Source: Pseudomonas sp. WJP1 (GTDB taxonomy: Bacteria > Pseudomonadota > Gammaproteobacteria > Pseudomonadales > Pseudomonadaceae). Taken from it: a DNA stretch of 64,000 bases. The stretch is from NCBI RefSeq assembly GCF_028471945.1, contig NZ_CP110128.1:1476501-1540500 (forward strand), written 5' to 3'. A model generated the notes under the pieces. The model saw nothing but the letters and a program-made list of their open reading frames with translations. It was not told where the DNA came from and made no database searches. Position numbers and translations under genes: made by a program. This document shows, piece after piece, positions 54,801 to 63,244 of this stretch; the first letter of the stretch is position 1, and each line of letters starts with the position of its first letter.

Positions 54801-55527
54801 CCGGGGTTTCTTCGAGGACTTTCTGGTTGCGTCGCTGCACCGAGCAGTCGCGCACACCGAGGGCAATCACCTCGCCACGGCCGTCGCCAAATACCTGCAC
54901 TTCCAGATGCCGGGCGCGCTGGATGTACTTCTCGATGAACACGCCGGCATCGCTGAAATTGTTCTGCCCCAGGCGCTTGACCGCTTCGAAGGACTCGCTC
55001 AATTCGGCCGCGCTACGGCACACCCGCATGCCGATGCCGCCACCGCCGGCGGTGCTTTTGAGCATCACCGGATAGCCGACTTGATCGCCGGCGATCAGTG
55101 CCGCTTCGAGGCTGTCGAGCAGTTCGGTGCCTTCGAGCATCGGCACGCCGTATTGCCGGGCCAGGGCGCGGGCGGTGTGCTTGAGGCCGAACACCCGCAG
55201 CTGCTCCGGGGTCGGGCCGATGAAGGCGATGTCGGCGGCTTCGCAGGCTTGGGCGAACGCGGCGTTTTCCGAGAGAAAACCGTAGCCGGGATGAATCGCG
55301 GTAGCGCCGGTGGCCTTGGCGATGGCGAGGACTTTGTCGACGGCAAGATAAGTGCCCGCCGCCGCGCCTTCACCCAGGCTGTGGGCTTCATCGGCTTGCA
55401 GGATGTGCAGGCTCGCGGCATCGGCTTCGGAGTACACGGCGACGCCTGCGACCTGCAGTTCGCGCAAGGTGCGCAGGATGCGACAGGCAATGGCGCCACG
55501 GTTGGCAATCAGGACTTTTTCGAACAT
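51886..55527 (-). CDS. Guanidine carboxylase (urea-carboxylase family), with REPIN-encoded insert
   Basis: A 1213-residue biotin-dependent carboxylase: biotin carboxylase domain (about 1-450, KVLIANRGAIACRILRT.., ATP loop STAGGGGIGMRV), KipA-like carboxyltransferase part (about 465-755), KipI-like part (about 800-1010) and a biotinyl domain with the acceptor Lys in ESMKME (K1177). Residues about 764-796 (SLCRSEPARDDGS..TPLSRAGSLLQG) are the translation of a REPIN at 53141-53236 and are foreign to the family. The frame stays open through it. Riboswitch and neighbours show that the physiological substrate is guanidine rather than urea: guanidine + ATP + bicarbonate to carboxyguanidine. Confidence 0.88.
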   Translation of the reverse strand: MFEKVLIANRGAIACRILRTLRELQVAGVAVYSEADAASLHILQADEAHSLGEGAAAGTYLAVDKVLAIAKATGATAIHPGYGFLSENAAFAQACEAADIAFIGPTPEQLRVFGLKHTARALARQYGVPMLEGTELLDSLEAALIAGDQVGYPVMLKSTAGGGGIGMRVCRSAAELSESFEAVKRLGQNNFSDAGVFIEKYIQRARHLEVQVFGDGRGEVIALGVRDCSVQRRNQKVLEETPAPNLPEGMADELCEAAIKLAKAVNYRSAGTVEFVFDSDARRFYFLEVNTRLQVEHGVTEQVWGVDLVRWMVQLAAGDLPPLSELAQGLKAEGHAIQARLYAEDPGRDFQPSPGLLTAVNFPVADGKQLRIDTWVEAGCEIPPYFDPMIAKLISWAPTREQAAADLHQALGESLLYGVETNRDYLRQILLDAPFASGQPWTRCLEGLVYQANTFEVLSAGTQTSVQDYPGRLGYWAVGVPPSGPMDSRALRLGNLLLGNDEGFAALEITMSGPLLRFNCDAVVAVTGAVIALALNGESVAMNTAMLIPAGATLSLGTIAGAGARSYLCVRGGLQVPDYLGSKSTFTLGQFGGHGGRALRAGDVLHLPTLNDRSVGAQLPEIPELPAVRQIRVIYGPHGAPEYFTENYIGTFFATQWEVHFNSSRTGVRLIGPKPEWVRADGGEAGLHPSNIHDNPYAIGAVDFTGDMPVILGPDGPSLGGFVCPVTVIEADLWQLGQLKAGDMVQFQPVDLKTARNLALKWNSLCRSEPARDDGSRANVYVTDTPLSRAGSLLQGVVSPVVLELGQGDTRLVARLSGDTHLLLEIGAPELDLVLRFRAHALMQALESKHLHGVIDLTPGIRSLQVHYQPEQLPLADLLGIVAGEWDAVCAAKDLQVPSRIVHLPLSWDDPACQLAIEKYMTTVRKDAPWCPSNLEFIRRINDLPNLDEVQRTVFDASYLVMGLGDVYLGAPVATPLDPRHRLVTTKYNPARTWTAENSVGIGGAYMCVYGMEGPGGYQFVGRTLQMWNRYREVAAFDGKPWLLRFFDQIRFYPVSADELLRIRRDFPLGRFPLNIEHSQLNLADYQAFLAQEAQGINAFRDQQKGAFNAERERWIASGQAHFDSEELAPEVTEDAPLASGQQSVDSHIAGNLWQVQVQAGNRVEAGDVLVILESMKMEIPLLAPMAGVVREIRVQPGSAVRAGQRVVVLELD
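53141..53236. repeat. REPIN inside the guanidine carboxylase coding sequence
   Basis: CCCTGTAGGAGTGAGCCTGC.. and the inverted copy ..GCGAGCAGGCTCACTCCTAC flank a ~45-base spacer. The element lies in the linker between the KipA- and KipI-like domains and keeps the reading frame open, adding about 32 residues. Confidence 0.92.
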
Positions 55528-55628
55528 GGCATAACCCCTGGAGGGGATGCGGGCCGTCCCGCAGTTTTTCGATGAGCGCCGGGGTCGTCCCCGACGGAAA
55601 AATCAGTTCTCTTGCGAACAACTCCGAA

Positions 55629-55723
55629 CCTGTAGGAGCGGGCTTGCCCGCGATGGGGCCTTCACATTCAACATTGATGTTGACTGACACTTCGCTATCG
55701 CGGGCAAGCCCGCTCCCACAGGG
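55629..55723. repeat. REPIN between carboxylase and UAAP2 genes
   Basis: Arms CCTGTAGGAGCGGGCTTGCC.. and ..CGGGCAAGCCCGCTCCCACAGGG in inverted orientation, a G/C-variant REP subtype. It sits in the 274-base gap within the guanidine operon and may modulate mRNA processing there. Confidence 0.88.
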
Positions 55724-55801
55724 ATTAGTGGTGTTGTTGAGGTTTGAGGCACTGCCCTGAGCGGGCCTGGCACAGGGCGAACAGCCAGCGGCGTAAACGA
55801 C

Positions 55802-56443
55802 TCAGTTCCATACCAGCAGCTCCGCAGGGGTCGGGTTGTAGGCGTTGCACGGGTTGTTCAGTTGCGGGCAGTTGGAGATCAGCACGATCACGTCCATCTC
55901 GGCGCGCAGGTCGACGTATTTGCCCGGTGCGGAAATCCCGTCTTCGAAGGTCAGCCCGCCGTCTGCCGTGACCGGTACGTTCATGAAGAAATTGATGTTC
56001 GGCCCGATGTCACCTTTGCCCAGGCGCCCGTCGTGAACGCAGGCGCGCAGGTAGTTGTCGCGGCAACTGTGCATGTAGCGTTTTTCCAGGGCGTAGCGCA
56101 CGGTGTTGCTCTCTTGCGCGCAGGCGCCACCCAGGGTGTCGTGACGCCCGCAAGTGTCGGCGACGATCGTCAGCATCGGCTTGCCGAGGTTGGAATACAG
56201 CACGCTACCAGTGCTCAGGTACACGCTGTTCTGGCGGCGCAACGTGCGCTGCACGTCGTAGCGTTCCTTGGGGTTGGCGACGCTGTAGAACAGGGTGTCG
56301 ACGGCCTGGTTGCCTTCCAGGTCGAGGATGCGCAGGGTCTGGCCGGCCTTGACCTCCATCAGCCAGGGTTCGCCGGCGGGGATGGTGGCGCGGTACACCG
56401 CTGCTTCTGGTTGCTTTGGAGATGTGGCGATTGCAAGTGACAT
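55802..56443 (-). CDS. Urea-carboxylase-associated protein 2 (carboxyguanidine deiminase subunit)
   Basis: A 213-residue DUF1989 (UAAP2) protein with [47 protein letters not shown] (conserved Cys and His) and a C-terminal [24 protein letters not shown]. Such UAAP1/UAAP2 pairs form the carboxyguanidine deiminase (CgdAB) that turns carboxyguanidine into allophanate. The start at 56443 was chosen over the longer frame, which runs back into the UAAP1 gene. It lies 11 bases after UAAP1. Confidence 0.86.
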   Translation of the reverse strand: MSLAIATSPKQPEAAVYRATIPAGEPWLMEVKAGQTLRILDLEGNQAVDTLFYSVANPKERYDVQRTLRRQNSVYLSTGSVLYSNLGKPMLTIVADTCGRHDTLGGACAQESNTVRYALEKRYMHSCRDNYLRACVHDGRLGKGDIGPNINFFMNVPVTADGGLTFEDGISAPGKYVDLRAEMDVIVLISNCPQLNNPCNAYNPTPAELLVWN

Positions 56444-56454
56444 GGCAGCGATCC

Positions 56455-57180
56455 TCAGGCGAACAGACGGTCGGTGTTGATGAAGCCGCGCTCGTTTTCC
56501 GGGCGCGAGGTGCGGCAGTGTTCGGCGACGCTGGGGTCGGCGTTCATCCAGCTGAGCTTCAGTGGTTTGGGCGCATATTCCGGCGCCGGATCCATCGGAT
56601 GTTGCAGGGCGGTGAGCACCACCAGGGTGTCCATCGGCGCGTACAACTCGATGTAGTCGCCGGCCTTCGAGTTGCCCTCGACGAAATGAAAACGCCCGGC
56701 GTCGTCGACGTTCACCCGGCTGAACAAGTTGAGGGTCATCAGCAGGTCGGACAGGCCCAGCCCCCACTTGCCCAACTCCACCAGCAGGTTGTCGGTGCCG
56801 TTGCGAAAGAAGCCGTTGCGCAGTTCCTGATAACGGCCGGCGCCGTACTTTTGCGCCACTTCTTCAGCGCAGAGCACGCCGCCGAGGCTGTCGCTCCAGC
56901 CGCAGGTGTCGGCAGTGATGGCGGCCAGCACTCGACCCATGTCCGAGTACAGGCAATGGCCAGCGGTGAGCTTGGCCGTGTGTTGGCATTTGAGGCTGTC
57001 GGGCAGGTTCAGGCGTTCGGTTTTTTCGTTGGCATTGAGCAGCGTCAGGCTGACGTTGGCACCGCCGCGCAGGTCGGTCAGGCGCAGCAGTTGGCCGCGT
57101 TTGAGCACGAAGGAGCGGTGGCCGCCGCCGGGCAGCATTTCTTCGGCGAAGGGCGGGAACAGTTGGGTCGAATCAGTCAT
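56455..57180 (-). CDS. Urea-carboxylase-associated protein 1 (carboxyguanidine deiminase subunit)
   Basis: A 241-residue DUF1989 (UAAP1) protein: [54 protein letters not shown], a central [29 protein letters not shown] and a metal/active-site-like [23 protein letters not shown]. It is paralogous to UAAP2 downstream and forms the heteromeric carboxyguanidine deiminase with it. It follows the ABC ATPase gene by 12 bases in the guanidine operon. Confidence 0.86.
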   Translation of the reverse strand: MTDSTQLFPPFAEEMLPGGGHRSFVLKRGQLLRLTDLRGGANVSLTLLNANEKTERLNLPDSLKCQHTAKLTAGHCLYSDMGRVLAAITADTCGWSDSLGGVLCAEEVAQKYGAGRYQELRNGFFRNGTDNLLVELGKWGLGLSDLLMTLNLFSRVNVDDAGRFHFVEGNSKAGDYIELYAPMDTLVVLTALQHPMDPAPEYAPKPLKLSWMNADPSVAEHCRTSRPENERGFINTDRLFA

Positions 57181-57192
57181 TTCAAAATTCCT

Positions 57193-57981
57193 CTAAGCAA
57201 TACGAAGCGTGCCTGCCAATGGCGCCGGCAGGGCGTCGACGGCGGCACGCTGGGCGCGGCGGTCGCTGTTCAAAGGGATGTCGTAGGTGATGCGTGCGCC
57301 ATAGGCGCCGGGGGCGTGCGGGTCGACGCGGACTTTGTCGAACACCAGCAAACGGGTGCCGAGGCTGAAGCCTTCGGACAGGTCATGGGTGACCATGAAC
57401 ACCGTCAATTGGGTCTCGCGCCACAGCTCCAGGAGCAAGGCGTGCATGTCTTTGCGGATGCCCGGATCGAGGGCGCCGAAGGGTTCATCGAGCAGCAATA
57501 CCCGCGGCTTCATGATCAGCGCCTGGGCGATGGCGAGGCGTTGTTGCATGCCGCCGGAAAGTTGCGCCGGGTACTTGTCCAGCGAATGACCGAGGCCGAC
57601 TTTGTGCAGCAGTACCGAGGCCTGTTCGCGGGCGTCTTTTTTGGCTTTGCCGAATAACCGGCCCAGTAGTGCTGAGCGCGGCAATTCAAGACCGAGGGCG
57701 ACGTTGTCCAGCACGCTCAGGTGCGGGAACACCGAGTAGCGCTGGAACACCACGCCACGGCTGGCGTCCGGTTCCGCGGCCAGTGGTTGGCCATCGAGGA
57801 TAATCTCACCGCGACTGGATTTTTCCTGGCCGAGCAACAACCGCAGGAAGGTCGATTTACCGCAACCGGAAGCGCCCACCAAGGTGCAGAACTCACCCTC
57901 GTTGACGTTCAGGTTCAGGCCTTCGAGCACCACCTGGTCGGCGTACTGCTGCCAGACATTTTTCACCGTGATGAAACTCAT
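57193..57981 (-). CDS. ABC transporter ATP-binding protein (guanidine uptake operon)
   Basis: A 262-residue ATPase of the nitrate/sulfonate/taurine group: Walker A GASGCGKSTFLRLLLG, signature LSGGMQQRLAIAQALI, Walker B VLLLDEPFGALDPGI and switch His in FMVTHDLSEGF. Its start overlaps the permease stop by 4 bases. It energises the importer encoded by the three genes downstream of the riboswitch, likely for guanidine. Confidence 0.9.
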   Translation of the reverse strand: MSFITVKNVWQQYADQVVLEGLNLNVNEGEFCTLVGASGCGKSTFLRLLLGQEKSSRGEIILDGQPLAAEPDASRGVVFQRYSVFPHLSVLDNVALGLELPRSALLGRLFGKAKKDAREQASVLLHKVGLGHSLDKYPAQLSGGMQQRLAIAQALIMKPRVLLLDEPFGALDPGIRKDMHALLLELWRETQLTVFMVTHDLSEGFSLGTRLLVFDKVRVDPHAPGAYGARITYDIPLNSDRRAQRAAVDALPAPLAGTLRIA

Positions 57982-58799
57982 GCCCGTGCTCCTTCATACC
58001 AAGGGAATGCACGCTGAGTGAGACGCTTGAGCCCCCAATCCATCAGCCAGGCGAGCAAGGTGATCCACACCACGTACGGCAAGATCACGTCCATCGCCAG
58101 GTAGCGGCGCACCAGGAAAATCCGGTAGCCGAGGCCGTCGGTGGAGGCGATGGCTTCGGCGGCAATCAGGAACAGCCATGCCGAACCCAGCATCAGGCGC
58201 AGCGAGATCAGCAGGCGCGGCAGCAACTGCGGCAGGACCACCCGCAACATCAGGGTCCAGGTCGAGGCACCGAGGGTCTGGGCCTTGATCAGCAACTCCA
58301 CGGGTATTTCCCGGGCGCGCTGTTCCAGGTCGCGGGCCAGGGCCGGGGTGATGCCGATCACGATCAGCATCACTTTCGACAATTCCCCCAGGCCGAAGAC
58401 GATGAACAGGATCGGCAGGATCGCCAGCGGCGGCACCATCGATAGCACGGTCAGCAAGGGTGACAACGGCGCGCCGAACAACGGCAGGGTGCCGGCGGCG
58501 ATGCCCAGGCACAGCCCGGCCAGCGCGCTGATGCCCAGGCCGATGGCCAAGCGTCGCAGGCTGGCGGCGCTGTCCTGCCACAGCAGGTATTCGCCGGTGC
58601 GGCTGTCGGCCACGAAGGCCAGGCGCTTGACCGCGTCGCTCATTTGCACGGCGCTGGGCAGCAGTTTGTCGTTGGGGTTGTCCGCCAGGCGCTCGGCCGA
58701 GCCCATGAAGTAGGCGAACAGCAGCAGGGCGAACGGCAGGATCACCAGCAACAGGCGACTGGGGCGATCCGGGTGGCGATTGATCAGGCGCATGGCCAA
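57978..58799 (-). CDS. ABC transporter permease (guanidine uptake operon)
   Basis: A 273-residue inner-membrane permease with about six segments and the EAA-type loop IPVELLIKAQTLGASTWTLMLRVVLPQLLPRLL, of the TauC/SsuC group. It lies between the binding-protein and ATPase genes (9-base gap and 4-base overlap). The importer pairs with catabolic enzymes for guanidine. Confidence 0.9.
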   Translation of the reverse strand: MAMRLINRHPDRPSRLLLVILPFALLLFAYFMGSAERLADNPNDKLLPSAVQMSDAVKRLAFVADSRTGEYLLWQDSAASLRRLAIGLGISALAGLCLGIAAGTLPLFGAPLSPLLTVLSMVPPLAILPILFIVFGLGELSKVMLIVIGITPALARDLEQRAREIPVELLIKAQTLGASTWTLMLRVVLPQLLPRLLISLRLMLGSAWLFLIAAEAIASTDGLGYRIFLVRRYLAMDVILPYVVWITLLAWLMDWGLKRLTQRAFPWYEGARA

Positions 58800-58808
58800 G
58801 TCCTCTGG

Positions 58809-59876
58809 TTACAACTTGGCGTCGGCAGCCATCTGCACGTAGCTGGGGTCGAAACGCAGCTTGAGGTTGCCCTTGTCGCCGCTGGTCACCCCGTTGGCGA
58901 AGGCCATGCCGACCGCGCTGGTGTCTTTGGCCCCTTCACCGAGCAAGCCGTGCTGGAAGGAAAACTCGGCGACCTTGCGCATGGTTTCCGGCAGTTGCTT
59001 GCTGGTGCTGAACGCCAGGGCTTCCTGAGGGGTGGCGAACAATTTGGTGGTGTCCAGTTGCGCCTGGAAACCGGCCAGATCGGTGCCCGAGGCCTTGGCC
59101 ATGTGCTCCAGTGCGGCCTTGCCCGCGGCGTTTTTCGCGTTCATCAACTCGACCACTTCGAACCAGGCGCCGGTCAGTGCCTTGCCCAGGGCGGGGTTGT
59201 CTTTCAGGGTCTGGGAGTTGACCACCATCATGTCCATGATCTCGCCGGGGATCTGGCTGGAATTGAACACTTCGGTCACCCCGGGCTTGGCCTTGATGTC
59301 CGAAAGCATCGGGTTCCAGGTGGTGACGGCGCTGACCTGATCGGTGTTGAAGGCGGCTGAGATATCGGCGTCGGAGGTGTTGACCACTTTCAGGTCTTTC
59401 TCGGTCAGGTCCACCGAATCCAGGGCCCTGGCCAACAGGTAATGCGACACCGAGAGCTCGACCAGATTGACGTCCGCACCCTTGAGGTCGGCGACTTTCC
59501 TGCCTTCGCCCTTGAGCACGATGCCGTCGTTGCCGTTGGAGAAGTCGCTGACGATCAGCGCGGTGCTGTCGACGCCGCCAGCGGCCGGAATGGTCAGCGC
59601 ATCCATGTTGGTCATGGTGCAGCCGTCGAACTGGCCGGCGGTGTACTGGTTGATCGATTCGACGTAGTCGTTGAGCTGCACCACATCGATCTTGATGCCG
59701 TACTTCTTCGCCCACTTGTCGACGATGCCTTGGCTACCGGCGTATTCCCAGGGCATCCAGCCGGCGTAGATCGTCCAGCAGACGCTGAAGTGGTCTTTTG
59801 GGGCGGCGTGGGACGAAAGGCTCACGAGGGCGGCGAAGGCAGCGGCGAGCAGGGCGGGTAAACGAGGCTGGGACAT
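58809..59876 (-). CDS. ABC transporter substrate-binding protein (guanidine uptake operon)
   Basis: A 355-residue periplasmic protein with a signal peptide (ALLAAAFAALVSLSSHAA) and the NMT1/TauA-like fold (FSVCWTIYAGWMPWEYAGSQGIVDKWAKKYGI, CTMTNMDALTIPAAGGVD). Often labelled putative urea ABC transporter; with the guanidine-I riboswitch immediately upstream the ligand is more likely guanidine. The start at 59876 has GGAG 7 bases upstream, and the open frame beyond it runs into the riboswitch leader. Confidence 0.88.
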   Translation of the reverse strand: MSQPRLPALLAAAFAALVSLSSHAAPKDHFSVCWTIYAGWMPWEYAGSQGIVDKWAKKYGIKIDVVQLNDYVESINQYTAGQFDGCTMTNMDALTIPAAGGVDSTALIVSDFSNGNDGIVLKGEGRKVADLKGADVNLVELSVSHYLLARALDSVDLTEKDLKVVNTSDADISAAFNTDQVSAVTTWNPMLSDIKAKPGVTEVFNSSQIPGEIMDMMVVNSQTLKDNPALGKALTGAWFEVVELMNAKNAAGKAALEHMAKASGTDLAGFQAQLDTTKLFATPQEALAFSTSKQLPETMRKVAEFSFQHGLLGEGAKDTSAVGMAFANGVTSGDKGNLKLRFDPSYVQMAADAKL

Positions 59877-59937
59877 GGTGGTTCTCCAGTTGATCAAGGG
59901 CGGACAGGAAGGCAGCGGCACCGCGAACGGTGGCTTG

Positions 59938-60030
59938 TCTCCCGGGCTTTTGTCCCGCCGTGTAACCTCAACTGGAGGTCGCCAACTCTCGGACCAGTCA
60001 CTCGCGCTTGCGAGCCGGAACCCTAGTCAG
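59938..60030 (-). promoter_or_regulatory. Guanidine-I (ykkC) riboswitch
   Basis: Read on the minus strand, the leader shows the conserved core in order: CTAGGGTTCCG (from 60026), a GCTCG-CAAG-CGAGTG hairpin, ACTGGTCCGAGAG, GGCGACC..., then ACACGGCGGGACAAAAGCCCGGGAGA (to 59938). This is the guanidine-I aptamer. It precedes the importer and carboxylase operon by about 60 bases, so the whole operon is guanidine-induced. The GGCGGGACAAAAGCCCGGG part can form the 3' hairpin of the aptamer. Confidence 0.95.
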
Positions 60031-60314
60031 CCATTGCAAATTGTGGTGCCGCGAACCTGTGATGACTCCTGCACACCGTTGTTAAAGCGAGAGACGTGCC
60101 AAGTCGGCAGAAACGCTCTGGCCCGCGGGATTGGTGTTCTGGAGATGTAGGAGGGCAGCCTGCGCTTGCCTTGTGATGGTGCGCCACTGCACCGCAATGG
60201 GACGTGCCGGCCGCTGATCCGAAGGTTGCCGGGGCGGTGCACTTGGTCGGGGATAATGAGTCAAAACAGGTGACAGCCGGCGTGTACCGGTTGTGGGTCT
60301 TTCAGGAGGCCGCC

Positions 60315-60542
60315 ATGTTTCGTCGATTGTTGCTCGGCTGTGTACTCGGTTTGGGCCTGGCCGGTTGTTATTACTATTCAGGTGGCTACGACGTCGCGTA
60401 TCCCGCACCTTATTACTATCCCGGTTATTCGCCTTATTACTACTACGGCGGCCCGCGCTTCTATGGCGGTTATCGCTATTACTACTGGGGCGGTCACGCG
60501 CCACGTTATTACGGTGGTGGATATCGCCACGGGCACCACTAA
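60315..60542 (+). CDS. Tyrosine/glycine-rich small lipoprotein
   Basis: A 75-residue lipoprotein: signal peptide MFRRLLLGCVLGLGLAGC with lipobox LAGC, then a low-complexity Tyr/Gly-rich stretch (YYYPGYSP.., GGYRYYYWGGHAP) ending in GHH. It should be anchored to a membrane facing the periplasm. The function is unknown. The start has CAGGAGGCCGCC upstream, an unusually strong site that is repeated before the next gene. The longer frame from 60204 is not supported. Confidence 0.75.
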   Translation: MFRRLLLGCVLGLGLAGCYYYSGGYDVAYPAPYYYPGYSPYYYYGGPRFYGGYRYYYWGGHAPRYYGGGYRHGHH

Positions 60543-60709
60543 TCAGAGTGTGAATAGATGAAAAACCTTTCATCGGCGAGATGTTTCGGCGTGTTGCAAG
60601 AACGCACCAGATCTCGAATTCGATGTCTGATTTATCGACAGTCGCAGAATTTTTGACTGTCGCCTGCCAGCGTCGCTGGTGTGGCCCGCTCGCGGTCCAG
60701 GAGGCCGCT

Positions 60710-61156
60710 ATGTATCGACGAATTCTTCTGATAGCCGTGTTGGGTTTGTCACTGGGTGGATGCGTAGCTTATTCCGATGGAGGCGGTTACTACGGTTCCG
60801 AGGTCTATTCATCGCCAGCTCCTTACTACGCCGGCGGCAACTCCTACTACTACAACGGCGGCGGTTATTACACGCCACCTCGCCGGTACTACGCGCCGCC
60901 TGCCAGGTATTATCAGCCGACGCCGCGCTATTACCACCAGCCGCGGGTTTATCAACCGGCGCCGCGCTACTACCAGCCGGCTCCCCGTTACTATCAGTCC
61001 CGGCCGGACTACAGGGTGCATCAGAACCAGGGTTGGGACGGTCGTAATCGTGGCGGCTGGGACAATGACCATCGTCGTGGCCGAAACGACAATCACGATC
61101 GTAGAGGTGGCCGCAATGGCCGCGGCGATCACGACGGCCGGGGTAATCACCGTTAG
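60710..61156 (+). CDS. Tyrosine-rich repeat lipoprotein (paralogue of the preceding gene)
   Basis: A 148-residue lipoprotein: MYRRILLIAVLGLSLGGC with lipobox LGGC, a Tyr/Pro-rich region with repeats of RYYQPxPRYY / APRYYQ, and an Arg/Asp/His-rich tail (RRGRNDNHDRRGGRNGRG). The first 18 residues and the leader CAGGAGGCCGCTATG resemble those of the gene at 60315, so the two are tandem duplicates that diverged. Function unknown; the repeated aromatic and charged tail suggests surface or cell-wall interaction. Confidence 0.75.
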   Translation: MYRRILLIAVLGLSLGGCVAYSDGGGYYGSEVYSSPAPYYAGGNSYYYNGGGYYTPPRRYYAPPARYYQPTPRYYHQPRVYQPAPRYYQPAPRYYQSRPDYRVHQNQGWDGRNRGGWDNDHRRGRNDNHDRRGGRNGRGDHDGRGNHR

Positions 61157-61175
61157 TCCGGTTTGAACGCCATTT

Positions 61176-61201
61176 CTGTGGGAGTCATCAGGCTCCCACA
61201 G
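61176..61201. terminator. Bidirectional stem-loop
   Basis: CTGTGGGAG / CTCCCACAG form a perfect 9-bp stem with an 8-base loop between two convergent genes (the second lipoprotein and the crotonase-fold gene). No T-run follows, so termination is inferred from position. Confidence 0.6.
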
Positions 61202-61205
61202 TTGT

Positions 61206-62318
61206 TCAGTATTCCGACAAGTCCGCCAATGGATGCCGACCTTCCCAGGTTTTATGGAAATGCGCCTCCACCACCGCATCCGGCACGGTGTTGACGTCCG
61301 GCCAGTGCCAGTGCGGCTTCTGATCCTTGTCGATCAACCGCGCACGCACCCCTTCGCTGAATTCCGGATGACGACAGCAGTTGAGGCTCAGTGTGTATTC
61401 CATCTGGAAGACTTGCGCCAGTGACAGGTGCCGGGCACGTTTGATCTGCTCCCAGACAAGATGAGCGGTCAGCGGCGAGCCCTCGCTCATGGTCCGCGCA
61501 GCGCGGTTGAGCAGCAGGTCGGTGTGATCGCGCAGCGTGCCAATGGCCTTCCAGGCGCAACGCACATCACTGACATCCAGCAGTTCATCGATCTGCTCGC
61601 GGCGCGGCAGCCACTGGGCCTGGGGCATTTGCGCAACGGCTTTCTGCTGCAAGGCCTTGAGCAGGCTGTTGAGCTGCATCGGCGTCTGCTCCTGCCAATT
61701 CAACTGCAGCAGGCCTTCGATCAGGTCTTCCTGTTGTTCGTCGAGCAGGAAGCGGTCGGCCAGGTCCAGATCGATCGCATCACGACCGTTCATATGGGCA
61801 CCGGTCAGGCCGAGAAACAAGCCGAGCTTGCCCGGCAGGCGCGACAGAAACCAACTTGCGCCCACGTCCGGATACAGGCCGATACTGATCTCCGGCATCG
61901 CCAGGCGACTGCTCGGCGTGACGATGCGAATGCTTGCCCCCTGCAACAGGCCCATGCCGCCGCCGAGCACATAGCCGTGGCCCCAGCAAATCAACGGTTT
62001 GGGATAGGTGTGCAGGCTGAAGTCCAGGCGATATTCCGAGTTGAAGAAGTGCGCGGCCAGCGTCGGCACTTCACCCGGGTGGGCACGACAGGCCTCGACC
62101 AGGCTGCGCACCTCACCGCCGGCGCAGAAAGCCTTGATGCCCTTGCCGCGCAGCAGGACGCAAACAATTTGCGGTTCCTTGGCCCAGGCGTCCAACCGGT
62201 CGCGCAGGGCGTTGATCATCGGCAGGGACAGGGCGTTCAACGATTTTTCCGCATCCAGGGTGGCAATGCCGATGCGGGCGCCGTCCGTGCCGGTGAGTTC
62301 TTCGAAGTGCAGATTCAT
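61206..62318 (-). CDS. 3-hydroxyisobutyryl-CoA hydrolase-like crotonase-fold enzyme
   Basis: A 370-residue crotonase-superfamily protein. CoA-ester oxyanion segments are LLRGKGIKAFCAGGEVRSL and GHGYVLGGGMGLLQGASIRIVTPSSRLAMPEISIGLYPDVGASWFL, with the Glu and Asp typical of HIBYL-CoA hydrolases (MPE.. and PDVG). The extra ~100 C-terminal residues also fit that subgroup. Expected role: valine catabolism, or a related acyl-CoA hydrolase. The start at 62318 has CGAGG upstream; it is divergent from ung. Confidence 0.8.
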   Translation of the reverse strand: MNLHFEELTGTDGARIGIATLDAEKSLNALSLPMINALRDRLDAWAKEPQIVCVLLRGKGIKAFCAGGEVRSLVEACRAHPGEVPTLAAHFFNSEYRLDFSLHTYPKPLICWGHGYVLGGGMGLLQGASIRIVTPSSRLAMPEISIGLYPDVGASWFLSRLPGKLGLFLGLTGAHMNGRDAIDLDLADRFLLDEQQEDLIEGLLQLNWQEQTPMQLNSLLKALQQKAVAQMPQAQWLPRREQIDELLDVSDVRCAWKAIGTLRDHTDLLLNRAARTMSEGSPLTAHLVWEQIKRARHLSLAQVFQMEYTLSLNCCRHPEFSEGVRARLIDKDQKPHWHWPDVNTVPDAVVEAHFHKTWEGRHPLADLSEY

Positions 62319-62450
62319 CGTGACCTCGCTCGGGAATTTGAGGGTTAAGTATGATCGCTGTGGGGGAAAGTGCCGGATCGGCGTCAGATCAATTGACAAG
62401 CGTGATGGGCTTTCCTAGGGTTCGCCCCATTGTTTTTGCCGGATGTAACC

Positions 62451-63143
62451 ATGACTGCTGACGACCGTATCAAACTCGAACCGAGCTGGAAGGAGGCACT
62501 GCGTGCCGAATTCGACCAGCCCTACATGGCAGAGTTGCGAAAGTTTCTCCAGGACGAGCGGGCGGCGGGCAAGGAAATCTATCCGCCGGGCCCGATGATC
62601 TTCAACGCGCTCAATTCCACGCCGCTGGACAAGGTCAAGGTGGTCATTCTCGGCCAGGACCCCTATCACGGCCCGGGTCAGGCCCACGGCCTGTGCTTTT
62701 CGGTGCAACCGGGTGTGCCGGCGCCGCCGTCGTTGGTCAATATCTACAAGGAGTTGAAGCGCGACCTGAACATCGACATCCCCAGCCACGGCTACCTGCA
62801 AAGCTGGGCCGAGCAGGGCGTGCTGATGCTCAATACCACCATGACCGTGGAGCGTGCCAACGCCAACGCGCACAAGGACAAGGGTTGGCAGTTTTTCACC
62901 GACCGGGTCATCGAAGTGGTCAGCCAGCGACAGCCGCATCTGGTGTTCATGCTGTGGGGCGCCCATGCCCAGAGCAAACAGAAGCTGATCGATGCTACCA
63001 AGCATCTGGTGCTGACCTCGGTGCACCCGTCACCGCTGTCGGCCTATCGTGGCTTCCTCGGGTGCGGGCACTTCAGCCGGACCAACAAGTTCCTGGAGCA
63101 GAATGGCGAGACGCCGATCGAGTGGCGGTTGCCACCGGTTTGA
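62451..63143 (+). CDS. ung: Uracil-DNA glycosylase
   Basis: A 230-residue family 1 UDG with the catalytic water-activating motif [18 protein letters not shown], the uracil-binding MLNTTMTVE (LLLN-like) and the Leu-intercalation loop [17 protein letters not shown]. It removes uracil from DNA to start base-excision repair. The start at 62451 matches family length; the 7-codon upstream frame from 62430 is not needed. It is divergent from the crotonase-fold gene, with a REP pair downstream. Confidence 0.93.
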   Translation: MTADDRIKLEPSWKEALRAEFDQPYMAELRKFLQDERAAGKEIYPPGPMIFNALNSTPLDKVKVVILGQDPYHGPGQAHGLCFSVQPGVPAPPSLVNIYKELKRDLNIDIPSHGYLQSWAEQGVLMLNTTMTVERANANAHKDKGWQFFTDRVIEVVSQRQPHLVFMLWGAHAQSKQKLIDATKHLVLTSVHPSPLSAYRGFLGCGHFSRTNKFLEQNGETPIEWRLPPV

Positions 63144-63162
63144 TGGGGTAGCCGGACTGGCC

Positions 63163-63230
63163 CCATCGCGAGCAGGCTCACTCCTACAGGAAAATGCATT
63201 CCACTTGTAGGAGTGAGCCTGCTCGCGATG
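63163..63230. repeat. Inverted REP pair in outward orientation
   Basis: CCATCGCGAGCAGGCTCACTCCTACAGG is followed within 20 bases by CTTGTAGGAGTGAGCCTGCTCGCGATG. The order of the arms is reversed relative to the other REPINs of the window. It lies between ung and the AbrB-family gene. Confidence 0.85.
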
Positions 63231-63244
63231 AAGTCGACTCGGTC

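Noticed and set aside
54475..55575. 366-codon open frame antisense to the biotin carboxylase domain
   Set aside because: Same reason: the minus-strand protein is a clear biotin carboxylase.
7116..63230. CRISPR-like reading of the recurring GAGCCTGCTCGC sequences
   Set aside because: They are dispersed, inverted and paired REP elements without regular spacing or spacers; no cas gene is present.
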